Positions 58,281 to 64,000 of a stretch of 64,000 nt of DNA are shown piece by piece; position 1 is the stretch's first letter; every line of letters starts with the position of its first letter. The position numbers and the translations under genes are program-made. The stretch comes from Parapedobacter pyrenivorans (GTDB lineage: Bacteria > Bacteroidota > Bacteroidia > Sphingobacteriales > Sphingobacteriaceae): the NCBI RefSeq assembly GCF_014636865.1, contig NZ_BMER01000001.1, forward strand, positions 220,103 through 284,102, read 5' to 3'. The notes beneath the pieces are model-generated. The model was not told the DNA's origin. It made no database searches and saw only the letters and a list, made by a program, of their open reading frames with translations.

Positions 58281-60221
58281 CTAGTATTCAAGCACGGTTA
58301 CCTCCGTTCTCCGATTTGCCTGATGCTGCTCACGCGTGCACGGCACGTCATTGCCGCAATCGTTCACCAATCGCGTTTCACCATAACCTTTAGCCATCAT
58401 GCGATCGCGTGCGATACCCTTGCTCACCAGGTAATCGACGGCCGACTGTGCCCGCCGCTGCGATAATGCTTCGTTATATGCGTCACTGCCCCGGCTGTCC
58501 GTATGGCTGGAGAGCTCGATTTTCAGTGTCGGATTATCCCGCAGCGTGCGCACCAGTTCGTCCAATATCGCAGCGGCGTCCGGCCGAATATGATGTTTGT
58601 CGAAGTCGTAATAAATATTCTCCAGCTCAAACGTATCGCCCACTTTAAATATGGGTTCCAACAGCAATGCCACTTCCAGCGTATCTGATTTTGTAATGTC
58701 CACCGTGCTCACTTTCGCTGAATCGGCGTGGTACCCTTCCTTGTTTCCGAGTACGGTATACGTTTGGTTTCGGTCGAGCAGGAACTCGAAGGTCCCCGAT
58801 TCACCACTGCTTTTGCGAGCTATGATTCTTCTCGTCCCATCGAATAATGTCACCGTCGCCTCGATACGGTCGCCCGTCTGTTTATCCGATGTGGTACCGC
58901 GCAAGAGGATTACAATCTTCGGTTTCTCATACGTGAACGAATAAATGTCATCACTGCCCCGTCCGCCTTTGCGATTGGAAGATAGGTAACCTGCGATACC
59001 TTCTTCCCCATTAAACGTGACGATGTATGCAAAATCGTCGCCCGATGAATTCACCGGATAACCAAGGTTCCGCGGGGTGCCCCATCGTGCCTTCCCCCCG
59101 GTGGATTGGAAGACGTCCAATCCACCCATGCTCGCAAAGCCGTCACTTGAATAATACAGCGTATGGTTTGGCCCTGTATTTGGGAAAAGCTCGTCGCCGG
59201 CGCTGTTGATACTTGCGCCCGCGTTGACCGGGGTACCCCAGCTACCATCGGCCTGCCTTTCACTGTACCAGATGTCCGTGCCTCCTTGTCCACCGGGCAT
59301 ATCGCTCGCGTAGTAGAGCGTATTGCCGTCAGTGCTCAATGCCGCATGTCCCACCGAATATTCTTCCACCCGGTTATACGCAAAGGGTTCGGCCGACCAC
59401 GTCCCGTCGTTGCTTTTCGTATAGATAAACAATTCCAGGTTGCGGGTCCGGTATTTCCGTTGCCCCTCTTTTGTCCGCTCGCCGTCGTTTCCTACATATG
59501 TGCGTGTCACGAACAAGGTGTTGCCGGTGGCATCGGTCGCCACGGGGCCAACGTGGAATTTGCCGCTGTTGATGTCATCACTGGCAAGGGCCGCATCGGA
59601 TAGGATGTTGTCTGCGTTGCGGTCGGCCGTATATACCCGCAGGAAGGCGTTGCCTGTCCACCCGTAGGTATCGGCGTTGCCTTGCGGCTCGCCGGCGTAG
59701 TACACCTTCCCGCCCACCGGGAATGCCGAAAACTCCGACAGCGACGTATTCACCCCTTCATTGCGCAGCTTATGCACCGTCGGGTCGGCCATCCACACCT
59801 GTGCCGAGTCGCAACCCGCGATCTGCAGCGCCACGGAGGCCGCGTCGCCGGTCGCTTCCACATACGCTTTCAGCTGTTCCTTGGCTTCGGCATACTTGCC
59901 GTTGGCTTTCAGCACGTCGCCGTAGACCAGCCGGTTCTGCGCCGGACTGTCTTCATGTCCGATGACCCGCGCGCACCAGTTTTCGGCAGATTCATAGTCG
60001 TTCATCCTTAGGTAGCTGTCGGCAAGCCGTTCCAGATCCTGAAGGCGGGGCTGTCTGGTGTCCACCAGCTTCGTGTACAGCTTGGCCGCATTCGCATACT
60101 CGTACTGCCTATACAGCTCATCTGCGCGATCGCGTAAGCTGGGTTGTTCCTGTGGAAAAGCGAAGCCGCCGATACAAAGCAGCAACGTGGAAAAAATGAA
60201 TGGTTTCAGATAATGTCTCAT
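58281..60221 (-). CDS. OmpA family protein with TPR and PD40 repeats (PorE-like)
   Basis: A 646-residue envelope protein. It has a signal peptide (FIFSTLLLCIGGFAFPQ), then TPR-like helices (about 30-150: ELYRQYEYANAAKLYTKL, KANGKYAEAKEQLKAY), PD40/WD40-type beta-propeller blades (about 165-420: NTLYYASDMPGGQGGTDIWYSER, HTLYYSSDGFASMGGLDVFQS), a carboxypeptidase-regulatory-like fold (about 440-520) and a C-terminal OmpA domain (about 545-645) with HTDSRGSDAYNEALSQRRAQS that binds peptidoglycan. This architecture is that of PorE, part of the type IX secretion apparatus. It is followed 67 bases later by the LuxR gene and preceded by PorP/SprF (20 bases). Confidence 0.92.
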   Translation of the reverse strand: MRHYLKPFIFSTLLLCIGGFAFPQEQPSLRDRADELYRQYEYANAAKLYTKLVDTRQPRLQDLERLADSYLRMNDYESAENWCARVIGHEDSPAQNRLVYGDVLKANGKYAEAKEQLKAYVEATGDAASVALQIAGCDSAQVWMADPTVHKLRNEGVNTSLSEFSAFPVGGKVYYAGEPQGNADTYGWTGNAFLRVYTADRNADNILSDAALASDDINSGKFHVGPVATDATGNTLFVTRTYVGNDGERTKEGQRKYRTRNLELFIYTKSNDGTWSAEPFAYNRVEEYSVGHAALSTDGNTLYYASDMPGGQGGTDIWYSERQADGSWGTPVNAGASINSAGDELFPNTGPNHTLYYSSDGFASMGGLDVFQSTGGKARWGTPRNLGYPVNSSGDDFAYIVTFNGEEGIAGYLSSNRKGGRGSDDIYSFTYEKPKIVILLRGTTSDKQTGDRIEATVTLFDGTRRIIARKSSGESGTFEFLLDRNQTYTVLGNKEGYHADSAKVSTVDITKSDTLEVALLLEPIFKVGDTFELENIYYDFDKHHIRPDAAAILDELVRTLRDNPTLKIELSSHTDSRGSDAYNEALSQRRAQSAVDYLVSKGIARDRMMAKGYGETRLVNDCGNDVPCTREQHQANRRTEVTVLEY

Positions 60222-60241
60222 GGCGACTGTCTAATGTCTAA

Positions 60242-61252
60242 CTAAAAAAACCGCGGACTGAGTATCCGTTGGGATTGCCGCCCAAAGGTGATTCCCAAAG
60301 TGATCTCATGCGAACCGTTCTGCACGCTGCTCAACCGGCTCACGATGTGGTCGTAGGAATAACCGATGCGCAGGGCATCCGTCACATAAATCTGGGTGAC
60401 CGCCGAAAACGAGTTCCGCCCGCTCAGGCTGTGGCCGCTCACCCGGCCATATTCACGCTTGAAAACCGTCACACCCGTGCGCCAACCCGCACCAAGCCAG
60501 AACCGCTTGCCGAAAATGAACATCGCGTTCACGTCCAGGCTCGTCGGGCCCCTGAAGTCCTCCTTCACCAGTAAACTGGGACGGAAATCCAGCCCCCGGT
60601 TGAGGTTGAACAATGCACCGCCGATGAAGTACAGGTGCCGCTTGCGGCGGATGTTATCGGTCGTGGTGTTATCCCAGCGGAAGATGTTGTTGCTCTGGTC
60701 GCCCGACAATAGGTCCATCACCGATACACCCGCATACCACTTCGGATTGTAATAGTACACCCCGAAACGCACATCCGGAACCCAATTGCTGATTTTGCCC
60801 GCAGGGATTATTTGGTCGCCCCCGTCAGTGGGTTCCAACAATGCGCCATCAAGGCTGTACTGCGTAACACCAGCCCCGATGCCGAAGCTCAGCCGCTGCG
60901 TATCCTCCTCGTTCAGCCGAAGCCGGAACGCGTAGTTCGCATAGGCCGAGGTAGCCGACTGCGGACCGAGTCTATCCGCCGTAACCTGTAGCCCCAGCCC
61001 GTGCCGCTTGTTAACCGGATCGACCACTCCGTCGATGGACAGCAGCCCCGTCCGGGGCGCCCCGTCAAGCCCAACCCACTGGCTCCGAAGACCCAGCTGA
61101 CCGAACCATTCCTCCTTGTAGCCCGTATAACCCGGATTAACACTCATCGAATTGAAAATGTACTGCGTGAACTGGATGTTCTGCTGGGCCGCTCCTTCCT
61201 TGGCTACTGTAAGCAGTACCAGCCCTATCATTGATTTTATCAGACTCTTCAT
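60242..61252 (-). CDS. PorP/SprF family type IX secretion outer-membrane protein
   Basis: A 336-residue outer-membrane beta-barrel protein with a signal peptide (MIGLVLLTVAKEGAAQ). The mature start QFTQYIFNSMSVNPGYTGYK and the repeated aromatic-terminated strands, with the segment YAGVSVMDLL, are typical for PorP/SprF. The protein helps export or surface-attach adhesins carrying a type B C-terminal domain. I start at the ATG at 61250-61252, which overlaps the stop of the upstream adhesin gene in TAATG; the longer frame is within that gene. The gene pair adhesin then sprF is a well-known arrangement (SprB/SprF-like). Confidence 0.93.
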   Translation of the reverse strand: MKSLIKSMIGLVLLTVAKEGAAQQNIQFTQYIFNSMSVNPGYTGYKEEWFGQLGLRSQWVGLDGAPRTGLLSIDGVVDPVNKRHGLGLQVTADRLGPQSATSAYANYAFRLRLNEEDTQRLSFGIGAGVTQYSLDGALLEPTDGGDQIIPAGKISNWVPDVRFGVYYYNPKWYAGVSVMDLLSGDQSNNIFRWDNTTTDNIRRKRHLYFIGGALFNLNRGLDFRPSLLVKEDFRGPTSLDVNAMFIFGKRFWLGAGWRTGVTVFKREYGRVSGHSLSGRNSFSAVTQIYVTDALRIGYSYDHIVSRLSSVQNGSHEITLGITFGRQSQRILSPRFF

Positions 61253-64000
61253 TACAGACGTTTTATCAATACCCAACCTTTATGTACTTCCCTTGCACTA
61301 CCCAAATGAGTAGTTATCAGGTAATAGTACGTGCCTTCCGTAAGGCCCTGACCGCTCCAATCATTCTGGTAATCGTCGTTCCGGTACACCTCGTTGCCCC
61401 AACGGTTAACGACCGTAACTTCAATGCGATCAAAACCTTCACTGCCGATAATCTCAAACTGATCGTTCTTACCATCACCGTTGGGGGTAAACACGTTCGG
61501 AATTTTGAGTGGGTTCACCACGGTGATGGTCACCCTTGCTACCGAACAATTATCCGGATTCAGCTTCTCGCAGATCTGGTATTCCAGGGTATACGTGCCG
61601 CCCCGCGTACCAGGCAATACATCTACCGAACCGTCGGGGTTGAGCCGCAATGCCGGGTCACCGCCAATCAATGTAAGCGTCACGTCTTCGGATGTGATGG
61701 GAACACCGTTGAGTTGGTCGTTGGCAAACACATTGGCTACGTTCGACGTACCCTCATAACCGTTGACACCGGTCACCAGGTCATCGGTAGCCCGGATTTC
61801 CGCAGGGGCCACCACCACCGTAACGGTGGCTGTGCTGCAATTGTTCGGATTGATGACATCGCACACCCGGTAGTCGAAACTGTACGTTCCGGCCGGTGTA
61901 TTCGGGGCGATGGTCACCGTACCGTCTTCTTCCAGCCTCAATGGCGACGGGTCGTCTGACGGCACCCTCGTCAGGATCACCTCGCCGGGAACCAACGGAT
62001 CGCCGTTGATCTTATCATTGGTGAAAACATTCCCTGCATTTCCACCCGTTTTGCCATTCACAGGCCCGAAGTCATCATTTTCTGCTTCGATTTCTTTGAA
62101 GTATGCTTCCACTTCAACACTGGCCTCGTGGCTGATCTCACTTCCATCGGGTGCCGAAGCAGTCACCGTGGCCGTGTTCACAATCTTGCCGACGACCAAA
62201 TCGGCAGCCGTGGTTGTATACGTCGTCCAGAAGGTATGTGCGTTTATCACACCCGGTTTCACCCGGGCAATCTGTTGCACAAATCCCGTCAACGGGTCGG
62301 TAATCTCCACATCATAGAGCGTTACATTACCCGTGTTGATCACTTGCAGCTGGTACCCTATACGGTCACCCCCTTTTTCAACGAGCTGCCTATTGGCGAC
62401 TTTGTCGATACGAATTGCCGGCGCTTGTGCAATAGGTGTAATGGTCTCGTCGCCCGGTTCCGGTGTGTTCGGATCGTCCGACAAGAACTCAGGAGTGCGG
62501 CTTCCGCCCGGATCATTGCCCGATACGCGCGCTTGGTTAATCACTTCACCGGCATCCACATCGGCCTGCGTAACGACGTGCCTAGCCATTACCGATGCGG
62601 ATTCGCCCGGTCTTAACCTGGCAATCGGCGAACCAGCAATGATTTCGGCGTTATCGTCGGTAACGACCACATCAGTCAATGTCACATTTCCCGTGTTGGT
62701 TACTATAATATTGAAGTATTTAATCTGGTCGCCCACATCATATGGCCCTTCGCTGGTTACCCCTTTGGTTAGCGATAACATAGGTGCGCTCTCCATAGGC
62801 ACCACCGTAGGGTCGTTCGGCTCAAGTGTATTCGGGTTATCCGATGGCACTTCCGATATTGGGTTACCCCGGGGGTCATTGCCGGTTACCGTAGCTTGAT
62901 TCGTGACGGTACCCGCATCGATGTCGGCTTGCGTTACGCGGTGCCGCGCAATGACTGTAGCCGACACGTTTGGTTTCAGGGAAGCTATCGGTGTACCTGC
63001 AATGATCTCCGCATTGTCATCCGTAACAGTGACATCCGTCAATGTTACGTTGCCGGTATTACGGACTGTAATCTCGTAGCTTATGTATTGGCCAACTGCG
63101 TACGGGCCTTCACTGGTTGCGCGTTTGGTCAAGGACAGGGCCGGTCGCTGTGTCAGCTCGACCACCATCGGATCGTTCGGCTGTGGCGTATCTGGGTTGT
63201 CAGAAAGCACTTCCGCTATCGGGTTGCCGTCCGGGTCGTCGCCTGTCACCTTCGCTTGGTTCACCACCGTGCCGGCGTCGATGTCTATCTGGGTAATTTG
63301 GTGCCGAGCGATGATTGTAGCAATAGCATTCGGGGTAAGTTGCGCTATCGGTATACCTGCAATGATCTCCGCGTTGTCATCCGTAACGGTTACACCCGTC
63401 AATGTTACGTTGCCGGTATTGCGGACTGTAATCTCATAGCTTATGTACTTGCCTAATGCATACGGACCTTCACTGGTTGCGCGTTTGGTCAGGGACAGGG
63501 CCGGTCGCTGTGTCAGTTCGACCACCGTCGGATCGTTCGGCTGCGGCGTATCCGGGTTGTCAGAAGGCACTTCCGCTATCGGGTTGCCGTCCGGGTCGTC
63601 GCCTGTCACCTTCGCCTGGTTCACCACCATACCGTCATTGATATCGGCTTGCGTTATCTGGTGACGTGCGGTGACCGTGGCTGTGGCACCCGGTGCCAGG
63701 CTGGCTATCGGCGAATCGGATACGATTTCCGCATTATTATCGGTAACGACAATGTCTGTCAACGTCACATTGCCGGTATTACGGACTACAATTTCGTAAT
63801 TGATGTAGTCATCGACTGCAAATGGACCTTCGCCCGTTGTCCGTTTGGTAAGTGACAAGCCAGGCTGCTGAGTAAATTCAACAACCGTCGGGTCGTTCGG
63901 CTGCGGCGTATCCGGGTTGTCAGAAGGCACTTCCGATGTCGGGTTACCTACCGGATCATCACCCGACACTTTCGCTTGGTTCACTACAATGCCGGCGTCG
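61252..64000 (-). CDS. Giant repeat adhesin with gliding-motility-type C-terminal domain, partial
   Basis: The visible 916 or so residues are the C-terminal part of a longer protein whose start is beyond the window. Order from N to C: at least four repeats of about 120 residues (DUF11/DUF7507-like, pattern LSLTKRxTSEGPYxVGxYI...NTGNVTLTDVxVTDxNAEI), a related but diverged repeat (PAIRIDKVANRQLVEKGG), two cadherin- or Ig-like modules with cysteine pairs (YRVCDVINPNNCS, YQICEKLNPDNCS), and the type B sorting domain (IPNVFTPNGDGKNDQFEI... VVNRWGNEVY ... GTYYYLI). The last marks export by type IX secretion. It stands directly before the SprF-like gene, with the stop and start sharing a base. Confidence 0.93.
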   Translation of the reverse strand, partial: DAGIVVNQAKVSGDDPVGNPTSEVPSDNPDTPQPNDPTVVEFTQQPGLSLTKRTTGEGPFAVDDYINYEIVVRNTGNVTLTDIVVTDNNAEIVSDSPIASLAPGATATVTARHQITQADINDGMVVNQAKVTGDDPDGNPIAEVPSDNPDTPQPNDPTVVELTQRPALSLTKRATSEGPYALGKYISYEITVRNTGNVTLTGVTVTDDNAEIIAGIPIAQLTPNAIATIIARHQITQIDIDAGTVVNQAKVTGDDPDGNPIAEVLSDNPDTPQPNDPMVVELTQRPALSLTKRATSEGPYAVGQYISYEITVRNTGNVTLTDVTVTDDNAEIIAGTPIASLKPNVSATVIARHRVTQADIDAGTVTNQATVTGNDPRGNPISEVPSDNPNTLEPNDPTVVPMESAPMLSLTKGVTSEGPYDVGDQIKYFNIIVTNTGNVTLTDVVVTDDNAEIIAGSPIARLRPGESASVMARHVVTQADVDAGEVINQARVSGNDPGGSRTPEFLSDDPNTPEPGDETITPIAQAPAIRIDKVANRQLVEKGGDRIGYQLQVINTGNVTLYDVEITDPLTGFVQQIARVKPGVINAHTFWTTYTTTAADLVVGKIVNTATVTASAPDGSEISHEASVEVEAYFKEIEAENDDFGPVNGKTGGNAGNVFTNDKINGDPLVPGEVILTRVPSDDPSPLRLEEDGTVTIAPNTPAGTYSFDYRVCDVINPNNCSTATVTVVVAPAEIRATDDLVTGVNGYEGTSNVANVFANDQLNGVPITSEDVTLTLIGGDPALRLNPDGSVDVLPGTRGGTYTLEYQICEKLNPDNCSVARVTITVVNPLKIPNVFTPNGDGKNDQFEIIGSEGFDRIEVTVVNRWGNEVYRNDDYQNDWSGQGLTEGTYYYLITTHLGSAREVHKGWVLIKRL
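62761..64000 (-). repeat. Tandem 360-bp coding repeats inside the adhesin gene
   Basis: Copies begin in register at about 62761, 63121, 63481 and 63841, exactly 360 bases (120 residues) apart. The 63121 and 63481 copies differ at only about eight places over the first 180 bases. The array continues past the end of the window. Such near-identical units suggest recent expansion or gene conversion, and length variation between strains. Confidence 0.88.

Noticed and set aside
61231..63456. Several plus-strand frames in the adhesin region
   Set aside because: They are opposite to the repeat adhesin and repeat with the same period, so they are antisense shadows.
1..64000. tRNA, rRNA, CRISPR, insertion sequences, prophage or plasmid origin
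   Set aside because: I found no cloverleaf with a conserved T-loop sequence, no regularly spaced repeat-spacer array, no transposase, integrase or replication gene by reading the window; a covariance-model search would be needed to exclude small RNAs.

Overview
The window is a chromosome segment of a Bacteroidota bacterium, most likely from the Sphingobacteriaceae and relatives (Parapedobacter, Pedobacter, Sphingobacterium-like). The evidence is two SusC/SusD pairs, a hybrid two-component regulator, GldC, PorP/SprF and an OmpA-type PorE-like protein, a gliding-motility-type C-terminal sorting domain, a cysteine-poor DksA-like protein and promoters of the TTG-N19-TAnnTTTG type. I see no rRNA, tRNA, CRISPR array, insertion sequence or prophage.

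Layout. 1-16.5 kb is mostly housekeeping: tail of a VOC protein, GNAT acetyltransferase, 2H phosphoesterase, ECF sigma factor, glyA, an IscA-type Fe-S carrier, ileS, a DksA-like protein, lspA, gnd, an RmlD-like reductase, acyl-CoA thioesterase, a DUF1080 lipoprotein, an EVE protein, gldC and a DEAD-box helicase. A 22-bp tandem repeat and a stem-loop lie between iscA and ileS.

16.7-31.1 kb is the most interesting part: a SusC/SusD pair, a polyol-permease-type MFS transporter, a 2-hydroxyacid dehydrogenase, two exported glycerophosphodiester phosphodiesterases, two FGGY sugar kinases and a histidine-family phosphatase, all on the minus strand, with a divergent DeoR regulator. It reads as an uptake and catabolic locus for a phosphodiester-linked polyol (teichoic-acid-like or glycerophospho-polyol material). 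The MFS gene has a perfect 37-bp palindrome over its promoter.

31-37.4 kb holds a zinc-ribbon protein, a glycosyltransferase overlapping a sulfatase, a TetR regulator with palindromic sites and a disulfide-type flavoprotein, then NodB deacetylase overlapping a LolA-like carrier.

37.4-52.7 kb is a carbohydrate locus read on the minus strand: Gfo/Idh dehydrogenase, TIM-barrel isomerase, hybrid two-component sensor, SusC, SusD, GH130 enzyme, MFS transporter and a large lipoprotein I cannot place. The GH130 enzyme suggests mannosides.

52.9-64 kb has two parvulin-type foldases (a lipoprotein and SurA), an NTF2-like secreted protein, cysS, a LuxR regulator whose receiver lacks the phospho-acceptor aspartate, and a type IX secretion-linked group: PorE-like OmpA protein, PorP/SprF and a giant repeat adhesin that runs off the window end with near-identical 360-bp repeats.
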